Made by a program: the position numbers and the translations under genes. From NCBI RefSeq assembly GCF_035917575.1, contig NZ_CP109090.1, positions 868,001 through 932,000 of the forward strand: DNA of 64,000 nt. The letters are read 5' to 3'. This DNA comes from Streptomyces sp. NBC_01788. Lineage in GTDB: Bacteria; Actinomycetota; Actinomycetes; Streptomycetales; Streptomycetaceae. The first letter of the stretch is position 1. Each line of letters starts with the position of its first letter. The notes under the pieces are model-generated. The model searched no databases and was not told the DNA's origin. It saw only the letters and a program-made list of their open reading frames with translations. Below, in pieces: positions 55,019 through 64,000 of this stretch.

Positions 55019-56817
55019 CCGCCGTCGGCAACCAGGCGTCGGACTCACCCGGTGTGGGCTCGCTTGCGCAGGCCACGAGCGGTGCTCCGGCAACCCGCCG
55101 GACCGACCGCCCCCGGATCCTCCGCGTCGCCGGTCCCCTCGTGGAGATCACCTGCCCTCCTGCGGTCGCCATGCACGATCTGGTCGCACTGGGCGACGCC
55201 CGGCTACCGGGCGAGGTGGTCGCCATCCACGGTGACACTGCCACCGTCCAGGCCTACGAGTACACCGGCGGGCTGGCCCCCGGCCATCCCGCGGAACCCC
55301 AGGGGCGACCGCTGTCGGTGCGGTTGGCCCCTGATCTCCTCGGCGGTGTGTTCGACGGTCTGCTGCGCCCTCTGGCCGGCGCCGGTGACCTTCTCACCAC
55401 AAACGGGCCGACGACTGCTGAACCGGACCTCAGGGATTGGTCGTTCACGCCACGGGTGTCGGAGGGGACGCGGGTCTCGGCCGGTGACATCCTCGGGGAG
55501 ATCGGCGCGAGCGTGCCACTGCGGCTTCTGGTGCCTCCGGACCTGTCGGGCGAAGTGACTCGGATCGCGTCAGCGGGCGAGCACTCCTCGGACGCCGTGC
55601 TCGCCGTGGTGGGCGGGCATGAGGTGCGGATGGCGCAGTCGTGGCCGGTGCGCAGACCGCGACCGGTCGCGCGGCGACTGACGGCGAACGTGCCCCTGAA
55701 CACCGGGCAGCGCGCCGTCGACCTGCTCTTCCCTGTGGCGCGGGGCAGCACAGCCGCCGTTCCCGGTGGCTTCGGCACCGGCAAGACCATGCTGCTCCAG
55801 CAGATCGCCAAGTGGTGCGACGCCGATGTGATCGTCTACGTCGGCTGCGGCGAGCGCGGCAACGAGATGGCGGACGTCATGGAGGAGCTGGCGGAGCTGA
55901 CTGATCCGCGGACCGGGGGCCGACTGGTGGAGCGGACCGTGACGATCGCGAACACCTCCAACATGCCGATGATGGCCCGCGAGACGAGTGTGCACACGGG
56001 GGCGACGGTTTCGGAGTACTTCCGCGACATGGGCCTCGATGTCGTCCTGATCGCCGACTCGACGTCCCGCTGGGCGGAAGCACTGCGCGAGTTCGCCTCC
56101 CGCATGGGTGAACTCCCCGCCGAGGAGGGTTATCCGGCAGGGCTCGCCTCCCAACTGGCCTCGTTCTACGAGCGGGCGGCGGCCGTACGCACGCTCGGCG
56201 GCGCGAACGGGTCCGTCACGGTGATCGGTGCCGTGTCCCCTCCGGGCGGCGACCGCACCGAGCCCGTCACCGCGCACACCGAGCGGTTCGTACGGTGTCT
56301 GTGGAGCCTGGACCGCGATCTCGCCTACGCACGGCACTATCCGGCCGTGTCCTGGTCGGAGTCCTTCTCCCGGGACGCCGCCGGGCCGGCCGCCGCACAC
56401 GCACGGGCCGACGACCCCGAGTGGGCCGAGCGGCGCGGGCGGGTGGCACGGCAGCTGGCGGAGGCGGACCGGCTGGCCGGCCTCGTCGAACTGGTCGGCA
56501 TCACCGCCCTGCCGCCCCGGGAGCGGATCAGTGTGCTCGCCGGACGGCTGCTGCGCGAGGCCGCGATACAGCAGAACGCGCTGTCCCCGGCGGACGCCTA
56601 CAGCACTCCCGAGAAGTCCACGGCCCTCGTCGAGGCGGTGCTGACGGTGATCGACCGCTGTGCGGAGCTGGTGGACTCCGGCACCCCCGTGGATGCCATC
56701 GAGGCGGTCGACTTCACCCCGCTGCTGCGGGCGCGCGAGACGGCCGGCCCGGCGGAGACCGCTCCGGTGGCCGCGGCGCGCGACACCGTGCTGGCCCGGC
56801 TGAAGGAGGCGGCATGA
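55015..56817 (+). CDS. V/A-type ATPase catalytic subunit A
   Basis: 600 residues from GTG 55015 (GTGA overlap), the normal length of the catalytic subunit. After an unusual 35-residue N-terminal extension comes the barrel (RILRVAGPLVEITCPP), the A-specific non-homologous region, and Walker A GGFGTGKT (about 251-258, where GAFGCGKT or GPFGSGKT is usual). The catalytic Glu is in GCGERGNEM, Walker B in DVVLIADSTSRWAEALRE, and SPPGGDRTEPVT follows. It hydrolyses or synthesises ATP. Confidence 0.96.
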   Translation: MTAVGNQASDSPGVGSLAQATSGAPATRRTDRPRILRVAGPLVEITCPPAVAMHDLVALGDARLPGEVVAIHGDTATVQAYEYTGGLAPGHPAEPQGRPLSVRLAPDLLGGVFDGLLRPLAGAGDLLTTNGPTTAEPDLRDWSFTPRVSEGTRVSAGDILGEIGASVPLRLLVPPDLSGEVTRIASAGEHSSDAVLAVVGGHEVRMAQSWPVRRPRPVARRLTANVPLNTGQRAVDLLFPVARGSTAAVPGGFGTGKTMLLQQIAKWCDADVIVYVGCGERGNEMADVMEELAELTDPRTGGRLVERTVTIANTSNMPMMARETSVHTGATVSEYFRDMGLDVVLIADSTSRWAEALREFASRMGELPAEEGYPAGLASQLASFYERAAAVRTLGGANGSVTVIGAVSPPGGDRTEPVTAHTERFVRCLWSLDRDLAYARHYPAVSWSESFSRDAAGPAAAHARADDPEWAERRGRVARQLAEADRLAGLVELVGITALPPRERISVLAGRLLREAAIQQNALSPADAYSTPEKSTALVEAVLTVIDRCAELVDSGTPVDAIEAVDFTPLLRARETAGPAETAPVAAARDTVLARLKEAA

Positions 56818-58208
56818 CCGGTCCCCAGGTCATCGAGTACACGGGCGTGCGGGAACTGCGTGGCCCGCTGGTGGTCCTCGAGGGGGTGAGCGGGGTGGGC
56901 TGGGACGAGTTCGCCACGATCGTCCTCGACTCCGGTGAACGACGGCACGGGCTGGTCCTGGAGGTGGACCGCGACCTCGCGGTGGTGCAGGTCCTGGAGG
57001 ACACCGCCGGCATGAACCGCGCCGGCACCCGGGTCGCCTTCTCGGGCACGCCGTTGCGGATCCCGGTGGGCACCGGATGGCTGGGACGGGTGTGCAACGG
57101 GCGGGGCGAACCGGCCGACGGCGGGCCGCCGGTGTTCGGCGGGTCATACGCGGCAGTCGGCGGCGCGCCGATCAATCCGGTACGCCGGGAACCGCCGAAC
57201 GAACCGGTCCTCACCGGCGTGGGCGCAGTGGACGTGCTGACCACGCTGGTGCGCGGCCAGAAACTGCCAGTGTTCTCGACGGCGGGGCTACCGCACTTGG
57301 AACTGGCGGTGCAGATCGCGGCTCAGGCGACCTGTGGGGGTGAGCCGTTCGCCGTCGTGTTCGCCGGCATGGGGCTCACCCACGCCGACACGGCGTTCGT
57401 CCGCGACGGGCTGGCCGCGCGTTCCGCCGCACGGGAACTGGTCCTGTTCCTCAACACCGCCGACGACCCGGTGATCGAAAGGCTGCTCACCCCGCGACTC
57501 GGCCTGACCGTCGCCGAACACCTGGCGTTCACGGAGGGCCGCCACGTCCTGGTGGTGATGACGGACATGACGGCCTACTCCGAGGCGCTGCGCGAGGTGT
57601 CCGCCGCGCGCGGCGAGATACCGGCGCGGCGGGCCTACCCCGGCTACCTCTACAGCGACCTGGCCTCCCTTTACGAACGCTGCGGCAGAATCAAGGGCCG
57701 ACCGGGATCGGTCACCATCCTGCCGGTGCTCACCATGCCTGCGGGCGACATCACCCACCCCGTCCCCGATCTCACCGGCTACATCACGGAAGGGCAGATC
57801 GTGCTGTCTGCCGATGTCCAAGCCGTCGGCACCTATCCGCCCGTGGATCCGCTGGCCTCGCTGTCGCGTCTGATGCGCAAGGGAACCGGAGCCGGACGGA
57901 CCCGCGCGGACCATCCGGCCGTCGCCGCACAGTTGATCGCCGCTCTGGCCCGGTCCCGGCAGGTGGCGGAACTCGCCGACCTGATCGGACGGTCGGCGCT
58001 CAGCCCGGCCGATCTGCGCCTTCTGGACCTCGAAGACGCCTTTCGGAACCGGTTCCTCGCTCAGGGCACGGACGAGGGTCGGTCGTTGGACGATTCCCTT
58101 GACAGGGCCTGGGAGGTGCTGCTGACCCTGCCGCGCAGTCAGCTCGGCATGCTCCCGGCCGACCTGCTCGACACCCGCACTCCACCGCGGTACGAGGAGG
58201 CGCAATGA
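56814..58208 (+). CDS. V/A-type ATPase subunit B
   Basis: 464 residues from ATG 56814, 4-base overlap. It starts with IEYTGVRELRGPLVVLEGVS and carries RIPVGTGWLGRVCNGRGEP, the degenerate nucleotide loop of B subunits (QKLPVFSTAGLPH in place of Walker A), VLVVMTDMTAYSEALREVSA and YPGYLYSDLASLYERCGRIK. It is the non-catalytic partner of A in the hexamer. Confidence 0.96.
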   Translation: MTGPQVIEYTGVRELRGPLVVLEGVSGVGWDEFATIVLDSGERRHGLVLEVDRDLAVVQVLEDTAGMNRAGTRVAFSGTPLRIPVGTGWLGRVCNGRGEPADGGPPVFGGSYAAVGGAPINPVRREPPNEPVLTGVGAVDVLTTLVRGQKLPVFSTAGLPHLELAVQIAAQATCGGEPFAVVFAGMGLTHADTAFVRDGLAARSAARELVLFLNTADDPVIERLLTPRLGLTVAEHLAFTEGRHVLVVMTDMTAYSEALREVSAARGEIPARRAYPGYLYSDLASLYERCGRIKGRPGSVTILPVLTMPAGDITHPVPDLTGYITEGQIVLSADVQAVGTYPPVDPLASLSRLMRKGTGAGRTRADHPAVAAQLIAALARSRQVAELADLIGRSALSPADLRLLDLEDAFRNRFLAQGTDEGRSLDDSLDRAWEVLLTLPRSQLGMLPADLLDTRTPPRYEEAQ

Positions 58209-58825
58209 GCCCTCATGGGCGCCGGGCTCCGGCGGGACGAGCTGGGCGCCTGCGGCTGCGCCGTAGTCTCGCCACGGCCGTGCGCGGAGCCGACCTGCTG
58301 GAACGCAAACTCCGGCTCCTGCTGGACCGGGAGCACACAGCACGACGGGCGGCTGAGGACGCAGGCCAGGTGTGGCGGAAGAGGCTGGCCGACGCGGAAA
58401 CCTGGCTTCTGCGCGGGGTGCTGCTCGGCGGCGAACACGCGCTGGCCGTGGCGGCGCCCGCGGACCGGGCGCGCGTCGACGTCACGTGGGCCACGCTGAT
58501 GGGCGTCAGCCACCCGGCAGGAGTGGACTGGACGGACCCCATACGCTCCCCGGCGGAACCGACAGCCCCCAACACGGCCCTCGCGCATGCCGAGACGGCC
58601 TATCGTGCCGCGGTCCGCGCCGCGGCGAACCTTGCCGCCCACCAGGCAGCCGCCGAACTACTGGCCGCCGAGGCCGAACGGACGCGGCAGCGGGTCCGGG
58701 CGCTGCGCCGGCACTGGATCCCTCGGCTGCAGGACGAACTGGCAGCGATGGAACTGGCGCTGGAGGAGGCCGAACACGAAGAAGCGGTACGACGGCGCTG
58801 GGCCTCCACCCGCACGGACCGATGA
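58205..58825 (+). CDS. V/A-type ATPase subunit D
   Basis: 206 residues, 4-base overlap with B. Antiparallel coiled coil: N-terminal AGRLRLRRSLATAVRGADLLERKLRLLL and C-terminal VRALRRHWIPRLQDELAAMELALEEAEHEEAVRRRW, as in the central shaft subunit. It is last gene of the operon. All core subunits needed for a functional enzyme are present in order. Confidence 0.93.
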   Translation: MSPHGRRAPAGRAGRLRLRRSLATAVRGADLLERKLRLLLDREHTARRAAEDAGQVWRKRLADAETWLLRGVLLGGEHALAVAAPADRARVDVTWATLMGVSHPAGVDWTDPIRSPAEPTAPNTALAHAETAYRAAVRAAANLAAHQAAAELLAAEAERTRQRVRALRRHWIPRLQDELAAMELALEEAEHEEAVRRRWASTRTDR

Positions 58826-58969
58826 GACCCTGCGCGAGGCGCGCCGACGGCGGGCCCGAGTGGGCCCGCCATGAATCGTCGGCCTGTGTCACTTGCCATG
58901 CCGGATCTCCACGTGCTTCGCCCCCGCCTTCTCGGCGCCCAGGCCCAGCGAGGAGGAGGCGTTCTCCGG

Positions 58970-59629
58970 CGCGGCCCCGGCTCCGCGATCCGCCTGGACA
59001 GCGGCGACCTCGACGCTCTCTCGCGGCGGGCACGCGCCCTTTTGGATGCCGCGGGGCCGGCCGACGTACAGATCGTGGCCGGCGGCGGGCTCGACGAGTA
59101 CGGAGTGGACCGGCTCATACGTGCCGGTGCCCCGATCGATGTGTACGCGGTGGGCAGGCGTGCGGGCGTGGCGGCGGACGCCCCGTATCTGGACGCTGCG
59201 TACAAGCTCGTCGAGTGCGACGGCCACCCGGTGATGAAACTGTCCTCGGCGAAAGTCACGGCCCCGGGCCGCAAGCAGATCTTCCGCCGCGCCGAACGGC
59301 CCGACGTCATCGCCCTGGCGCTGGAAGAACCGCCGGACTCCGCACAGCCGCTACTGCGCACGGTCATGCGGGGTGGGCGTCGGACGTGGCCGCCGGACCG
59401 CTGGCAGGACGCACGCCAGCGCTTCCGCGAGGGCATCGCCGTTCTGCCCGGATCGGCACGCCCGATCAAGGGCCCCGAGCCGGTCCCACCGGTCCGGTCC
59501 CAGGCCCTTGAAGAGCTGACCGCCTCGACGCGAACCGATATCGAAGCCCGCCTGGGTGCGGGGCATCGCGCCGCGCCCCCGGACACGGCGGTGCCCCGCC
59601 CCTCCGTGCTCTCGGTCCGCGCGCAGTGA
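58970..59629 (+). pseudogene. Nicotinate phosphoribosyltransferase, C-terminal half only
   Basis: The frame from about 58970 reads AIRLDSGDLDALSRRARALL, GLDEYGVDRLIRAGAPIDVY and MKLSSAKVTAPGRKQIFRRA, the C-terminal catalytic part of PncB. Intact enzymes have about 430 residues; the N-terminal 200, with substrate-binding motifs, are missing. An ATG at 58871 could start a fused 252-residue product but adds unrelated sequence. Mycobacterial pncB2 is part of the DosR dormancy regulon. Confidence 0.8.
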
Positions 59630-59665
59630 CAGGCACGTACAGCGGAGGGCCGGCAGGCCCGTCGC

Positions 59666-59681
59666 GGGGACCAATGGCCCC
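59666..59681. promoter_or_regulatory. Palindrome upstream of the DUF1918-USP pair
   Basis: GGGGACCAATGGCCCC, an imperfect 16-base inverted repeat about 80-95 bases before the ATG at 59760. It resembles GGGAC...GTCCC DosR-type boxes and the island palindrome. Confidence 0.45.
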
Positions 59682-59759
59682 TGGCAGGCCCCACTTGCCA
59701 GGGCCTTCCATGGAATCGGTGGCACCTCTCCGTGCCACCGCAGGGAGGAGGCGAGGGCG

Positions 59760-60050
59760 ATGTCCGCTCCCGCACCAGCGAAGAACAACGACCGGGCCGT
59801 ACCGAGTACCGGCTCCGAAGCCGGCGGCGCCTGGATGCGTGCCCGCGTCGGCGACGAGATCGTCATACGCGGAACCGCAGCCGGGGTCATCGCCCGAGAC
59901 GGCGAGATTGTCGGTCTCCACCATCCGGACGGCAGCCCGCCCTACGACGTGCGCTGGGCGGACAGCGGACGGGTGACCCTGTACTTTCCTGGCCCTGATG
60001 CGTACATCAGGCATTTGGTGACCGGAGGCGGCCATGTCCCGGCCCGGTGA
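59760..60050 (+). CDS. DUF1918 domain protein
   Basis: 96 residues from ATG 59760 after GGGAGGAGG. The DUF1918 core is ARVGDEIVIRGTAAGVIARDGEIVGLHHPDGSPPYDVRWADSGRVTLYFPGPDA, a small SH3-like beta-barrel common in actinobacteria and often next to stress genes. Its function is not established. It overlaps the USP gene by 17 bases, so the two are co-translated. Confidence 0.9.
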   Translation: MSAPAPAKNNDRAVPSTGSEAGGAWMRARVGDEIVIRGTAAGVIARDGEIVGLHHPDGSPPYDVRWADSGRVTLYFPGPDAYIRHLVTGGGHVPAR

Positions 60051-60912
60051 CCGCCGGCCGATCGTGGTGGGCGTCGATCCTGATCCGGCCCACCGGATGG
60101 CAGTTGCCTGGGCCGCCGACGAGGCCGCCCGCCGACGGCTGCCATTGCGCCCGGTCCACGTCGAGGGCATACCAACCAGGGGCTGCCGGAGGCCGGACGT
60201 CCCGCCCTCGTGGGAGGAATGGAACGAGTCGCTGCACACGGCCGGGAAGCAGGTGCTCGGTGAGGCCACGGACTTCGTCGCGGCTCGGCACCCGCGGCTG
60301 GAGGTGGAAGCTCTGCTGGCGGAGGGCGACCCGGTGTGGGTGCTGCGCGAGCAGAGCCGCGACGCCACCGCCCTCGTGCTGGGATCACGGCATCTGAGCC
60401 GGAGGCAGGAGGTGTTCGGCTCCGCGTCGGTCGCCCTCCCGGTGATGGCTCATACGCACTGTCCCCTGGTGGTCGTCCCCGAGCCGGAGCACATCACCCA
60501 GGACCCCGCGTACTACGTCGTCGGCGTCGACGGAAGCGAACACTCCGCTGCCGCGGTCGATATGGCGTTCGAGGAGGCGGCCTTGCGCGGCGCCGAGCTG
60601 CGAGCCGTTTTCGTCTGGGAGCCGGGGCCGTTCAGGATCTTCGACAAGTACGAGCCGCAGCAGGAGTGCCGCCGGCTGCTCTCCGAGATCGTGGCGGGCC
60701 GGCACGCCCGTTTCCCCGAGGTGGAGCTGCGCCACGAAGTGGTCGTCGGGCATCCGGTCCAGGTGCTCACGGAGGCCTCGTCGCACGCGCTGGGCCTGGT
60801 GGTGGGGACCCGGGGGCGGGGAGGCTTCGCGGGCATGCTGCTGGGCTCGGTCAGCCAGGGCGTGCTGCACCACGCCGGCTGCCCGGTCATCGCCGTCCCG
60901 ACACACGGGTAA
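60034..60912 (+). CDS. Universal stress protein, tandem UspA domains
   Basis: 292 residues. Domain 1 (residues 8-145) begins RPIVVGVDPDPAHRMAVAWA; domain 2 (about 155-290) begins YYVVGVDGSEHSAAAVDMAF and has the ATP-binding GTRGRGGFAGMLLGSVSQGVLHHAGCPV loop. Domain 1 has a degenerate loop (GSRHLSRRQEVFGSAS). This is the two-domain form seen in Mycobacterium dormancy USPs such as Rv2623. It is co-translated with the DUF1918 gene and followed by the nitroreductase gene. Confidence 0.95.
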   Translation: MSRPGDRRPIVVGVDPDPAHRMAVAWAADEAARRRLPLRPVHVEGIPTRGCRRPDVPPSWEEWNESLHTAGKQVLGEATDFVAARHPRLEVEALLAEGDPVWVLREQSRDATALVLGSRHLSRRQEVFGSASVALPVMAHTHCPLVVVPEPEHITQDPAYYVVGVDGSEHSAAAVDMAFEEAALRGAELRAVFVWEPGPFRIFDKYEPQQECRRLLSEIVAGRHARFPEVELRHEVVVGHPVQVLTEASSHALGLVVGTRGRGGFAGMLLGSVSQGVLHHAGCPVIAVPTHG

Positions 60913-60942
60913 GCGGCCGGGTCGTCACGAAGGGAAACCACC

Positions 60943-61932
60943 GTGATCGCAGAACCCCCCGACGTGAACACCGTCGAGGCACTCGTCGCAGACGCCGCCG
61001 CGGCGCCCTCGCTGCACAACGCGCAGCCCTGGGCCTTCCGCTATCTGCGGGACACTGGCGTCCTGCGCCTATACGCCGATCTGGAGCGCGCGCTCCCGCG
61101 AACAGACCCCGGGAATCGCGGCCTCCGCATGGGGTGCGGCGCCGCGCTCTTCAACCTGCGTGTGGCCGGCGCCGCGACAGGGCTGGCGCCAGTCGTCCGG
61201 CTGCTGCCCGACCCGACCCACCAGGACTTCCTCGCCGAGGTGGATCTGTGTGGCACCGGACCACCCGACGGGGCGCTCTCCCGGCTGGGCCCTGCAATCC
61301 GTCGCCGTCACTCCAGCCGCCTTCCTTTCCGTGACGAAGCACTCCCAGCCGCCGTGCGGGAGAGGCTGTACGAAGCGGCCCGCGCCGAGGGGGCCCAGCT
61401 GTTGTTCCCCGGTGCCTGGCACGTGAAGGCGATCCTGGAGTTGGTGCGGGATGCCGAAGGCTGGGAAGCGCTCGACCCGGAGGTACGAGAGGAAACGGAG
61501 CGCTGGACGCACACGGAGCTGTCAGGTACTGCGCGGGCGGCCGACGGCATTCCCGGTGAGGCATTCGGTCCTCGCCAACGCGGTACCTCAGCCCCGATGC
61601 GTGACTTCGCCGTCGGCCGTCCGATGCCCGGGCGAAGCTGGGCGACCTTCGAGAAGAACCCGAACATCGCCCTGCTGGGTACGGCCCACGATGAGCCTGT
61701 GGACTGGCTCCGTGCCGGTCAGGCACTGGAGCGAGTCCTGCTCTGGGCCACCACGGACGGGCTGGTCGCCTCGGTCACTTCCCAGCCCCTGGAGTGGCCG
61801 GAGATCCGGTGGGCCGTCCGCGACCCTGTCTCGGCCATGGCCCACGTCCAGATGGTGATCCGGCTCGGCTACGGCCCCGAAGGCCACGAGAGCCCACGGC
61901 GGCCGGTGGCCGATCTGCTCGACGTCCTCTGA
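60943..61932 (+). CDS. Acg-type nitroreductase family protein
   Basis: 329 residues from GTG 60943 after AAGGGAAA. The nitroreductase fold is split by a long insert: VEALVADAAAAPSLHNAQPWAFRY (FMN site) near the start and RQRGTSAPMRDF, TFEKNPNIALLGTAHDEPVD and VLLWATTDGLVASVTSQPLE later. It belongs with mycobacterial Acg (Rv2032) and Rv3127, DosR-regulated proteins that hold FMN rather than act as efficient reductases. It is in line with the USP and CBS genes. Confidence 0.92.
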   Translation: MIAEPPDVNTVEALVADAAAAPSLHNAQPWAFRYLRDTGVLRLYADLERALPRTDPGNRGLRMGCGAALFNLRVAGAATGLAPVVRLLPDPTHQDFLAEVDLCGTGPPDGALSRLGPAIRRRHSSRLPFRDEALPAAVRERLYEAARAEGAQLLFPGAWHVKAILELVRDAEGWEALDPEVREETERWTHTELSGTARAADGIPGEAFGPRQRGTSAPMRDFAVGRPMPGRSWATFEKNPNIALLGTAHDEPVDWLRAGQALERVLLWATTDGLVASVTSQPLEWPEIRWAVRDPVSAMAHVQMVIRLGYGPEGHESPRRPVADLLDVL

Positions 61933-61956
61933 CGGACCGGCGTGAGGAGCGGTCGC

Positions 61957-62415
61957 ATGAAGGTCTCCGAGGTGATGACTGCTCCAGCGGTGTGCGTACC
62001 GCCACACGTCTCCCTGGTCGAGGCGTCCCGACGGATGGCCGAGTGCGCCGTCGGCTCTGTCCTCGTGGTCGAGGACGGAGCACTGCGCGGCATAGTCACC
62101 GACCGCGACCTGGCCGTACGGGGCATGGGCGGCGGCCTGGGCACGGAGGCCCGCGTGGAGGCGGTCATGTCACCACGCGTCGCCACGATCGAAGCCGCCG
62201 ACGACCTCCAGTTGGCCTACCGGTCCTTCCGTCGCACGGGGGTCCGCCGACTTCCGGTGCTGGATGCAGGCCGGGTAGTCGGCGTGCTGACCATCGACGA
62301 CCTGTTTCTCGAGGTCTTCCGGCGACTCGGCGACCTGCTGGGTCCGGTCGCCTGGAGCGTCCTGCAGGAGCCGCCCGGGCCTCCCTCGGAAATCGTGTCC
62401 CCGCAAGAGCCCTGA
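61957..62415 (+). CDS. Small CBS-pair protein (Hrp1-like)
   Basis: 152 residues from ATG 61957 after GAGGAG. Two CBS motifs: MKVSEVMTAPAVCVPPHVSLVEAS ... LRGIVTDRDLAVRGM and VEAVMSPRVATIEAADDLQLAY ... VVGVLTIDDLF. No extra domain. It resembles Rv2626c (Hrp1) of the DosR regulon in size and organisation, though it lacks the Hrp1 disulfide pair. It is last of the + strand stress run. Confidence 0.92.
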   Translation: MKVSEVMTAPAVCVPPHVSLVEASRRMAECAVGSVLVVEDGALRGIVTDRDLAVRGMGGGLGTEARVEAVMSPRVATIEAADDLQLAYRSFRRTGVRRLPVLDAGRVVGVLTIDDLFLEVFRRLGDLLGPVAWSVLQEPPGPPSEIVSPQEP

Positions 62416-62590
62416 CTCCGCGGATCTCCACGAGGCGGCCGACCGACGGGCCTCACGGCGAAGCGTCGCCCCGGGACCGGCACACGACGCAGCTCGTCAC
62501 ACCAGGGCACGACGTACGGCTCATCAACCGGCAGCCCAAGCCGCACAAGCCCCATCGTCAGCTTGCGGGCCGCCCGGGAGACGTACGGAC

Positions 62591-63034
62591 TCACTGCTTC
62601 TGGCAGCGCACGATCACGACCGGGCAGCCCGCATGCTGCGACACGTGCTGACTGACGGAGCCGAGCAGACCCCGCGCGAACCCGCCCCTGCCCCGGCTGC
62701 CTACAACCAGGGCCTCGGCTCCTTCGGCGGCCCGCAGCAGGACGTCGGCTGGGTTGCCGTGCACCAGATGGCTCCTGACCAAGCCCGCAGCATCCGCGCC
62801 GAGCACCTCGGTGAGTTCCTTGCGCATCTTCTCCCGGGTCTCGTCCTCGTCGACTTCCATGTCCACGGCGGGTGCCGACCAGCTGTGCAGGCCCGGCAAC
62901 TCCCACACCGCGACCGCCTCCACGATGCCGTCGACCAGACCGGCGTAGCGTGCGGCCCAGCGCAGGGCCTCGTACGAGGCCTGCGACCCATCAACGCCTA
63001 CCACCACCCGGCGCTCGGAGACATCCCTGTCCAT
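62591..63034 (-). CDS. Universal stress protein, single UspA domain
   Basis: 147 residues from ATG 63034 after AGGTGAGA. It begins RRVVVGVDGSQASYEALRWA and ends with VVGSRGRGGFARGLLGSVSQ, HVSQHAGCPVVIVR, the complete ATP-binding G2xG9G(S/T) loop. It is convergent with the CBS gene. It probably binds ATP and acts in persistence under stress. Confidence 0.94.
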   Translation of the reverse strand: MDRDVSERRVVVGVDGSQASYEALRWAARYAGLVDGIVEAVAVWELPGLHSWSAPAVDMEVDEDETREKMRKELTEVLGADAAGLVRSHLVHGNPADVLLRAAEGAEALVVGSRGRGGFARGLLGSVSQHVSQHAGCPVVIVRCQKQ

Positions 63035-63202
63035 GCGTCTCACCTGTCCTTTCCTTCGGTGTGTGCGCCGGCTTGGCCGGTCCGCCCCTGTTCTCCACGC
63101 TGCGAGACGCATCGCAGCGACATCGGCGATGACCATCCGGCGGCATGACGGACGACGGTCCCGTCAGCGCCCGTACCGCGTCACCCAGCGGGGCTCCACG
63201 TG

Positions 63203-63782
63203 CTACCGCCCTCGGTCCCACTGAGCCAGGCGGTGGCGGTCGATGCTTCCGTCGACGGCCCGCCACACGCCATGGACGGTGCCCACGCCCCCGAGCGCCG
63301 TCGCGAAGGCCACCGCCACGTCGGCGGTCGCCGCGAAGTCCCGACCTTCGGGCGGAGTGGCGACGGTGCCACGTGCGTCGAGCCACACGGTCGCTGTGGC
63401 CCCCGGTTGAGCCCGGCCCGCACTGGCGCGACGCCCGTATGGCTGCCTTCCTTGTCGCTCCAGCACACCAGCGCGTCAAAGCCCGACTGCGCACCGGTTC
63501 GGTCACCGGCCGCCCGTGCGTCCGTCAGCGGGTGCGCGGCGACGGGATACCGCCGCGCCAACTGAGCCTGCCGTGCATTCATGCAGTGGCTGTGCAACGT
63601 CTGTCCCGCACCCCACGCGCCGCCGACGTCAGCCTCACGAGGGCGACGGCTGCCAAAACGACGCCCAGTCCGCGCTCCAGCCGGTCCACCGGCCGTTCCA
63701 GGGGGCTCCGAGCCCCGCGCGACGGCCACTTACCAGGCGGGCCGGAAGTGGGCCGATGACCGGGCGTCTGAGGTGTTCGCAT
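63203..63782 (-). pseudogene. Rv1733c-like membrane protein relic
   Basis: Three frames carry the pieces in order: RSPLERPVDRLERGLGVVLA (N-terminal helix), then RQAQLARRYPVAAHPLTDAR and CWSDKEGSHTGVAPVRAGLN, then ATVWLDARGTVATPPEGRDF, DVAVAFATALGGVGTVHGVW and SIDRHRLAQWDRG. This follows the layout of the Rv1733c family (two membrane helices around an outer domain), whose founder is in the DosR regulon. At least two frameshifts inactivate it. Confidence 0.7.
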
Positions 63783-64000
63783 AGCCCCTCCGCTCCGGAG
63801 CCGTCGCTTCCGTGTGCCCTTTCACTGTGCCGCGCCATGAACCCGCCGGGTATGGGTCCCACGGGTCCTCGTCAGGTGCCGTTCGGCCCCACCAGGCCGG
63901 GATGCTTCGAGGTGGATGCGAGTCGGCACGGGAAGGGGCCCAACTGCTCGGAGGTCGCGGCGTTGCCGCGAGCACCGACGCACAGGCCACACCAGGCCCT
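63783..64000. other. Right edge of window, no supported gene
   Basis: 218 bases; nothing recognisable on either strand. Confidence 0.4.

Overview
The window is high-GC actinomycete DNA, almost certainly from a Streptomyces chromosome, most likely an accessory arm region. Evidence is the strong G/C bias at third codon positions, frequent GTG starts, many 4-base stop/start overlaps, and the family mix: TetR, PadR and MarR regulators, NarL-type two-component pairs, tandem ABC-F proteins, a SigE-type ECF sigma factor and a DUF664 protein. No rRNA, tRNA or CRISPR was seen.

Left part (1-24.8 kb): mostly intact single genes and small regulated units. These are a truncated glycosyltransferase; a TetR gene divergent from an NAD(P)-binding protein, with two operator copies around the promoter; a PadR-controlled DrrA/DrrB-type exporter with two palindromes; a DUF664 protein; a DUF2238 membrane protein; a large secreted nuclease; an FAD oxidoreductase; an iron-sulfur photolyase-like protein beside the relic of an ordinary photolyase; a histidine kinase/response regulator pair; two consecutive ABC-F proteins, the first behind a nine-codon leader peptide and attenuator-like pairing; a multicopper oxidase lipoprotein; and the ohr/ohrR peroxide pair with its operator.

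Middle part (22.2-44.9 kb): a gene graveyard. Relics of IS5, ISAzo13, IS701 and IS1380-like transposases, a tyrosine recombinase, an RHS protein, a SpoIIE phosphatase, an ECF sigma factor and an MBL-fold hydrolase lie between intact SDR, NmrA-like, TetR, GNAT, sigma/anti-sigma-like and repeat-protein genes. A secreted M15-type peptidase gene is broken by one missing base in a C homopolymer.

Right part (38.6-63.8 kb): a stress/dormancy island whose content resembles the mycobacterial DosR regulon. It holds a fused GNAT/acyl-CoA-synthetase-like protein acetyltransferase, a cyclic-nucleotide-binding protein, several CBS and CBS-BON proteins, universal stress proteins, an Acg-type nitroreductase and a DUF1918 protein. 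Relics of a DevS-type kinase, a nicotinate phosphoribosyltransferase and an Rv1733c-like membrane protein accompany them. At its centre (51.1-58.8 kb) is a complete nine-gene V/A-type ATPase operon (G/H-like, C, I, K, F, E, A, B, D), which is unusual because streptomycetes normally rely on F-type ATP synthase. Near-identical GGGCCGGTCGGCCC palindromes recur upstream of the cyclic-nucleotide-binding gene, a CBS-BON gene and the ATPase operon, suggesting one regulator for the island. Many stress genes are intact while others are decaying, so the island looks partly redundant or in flux.
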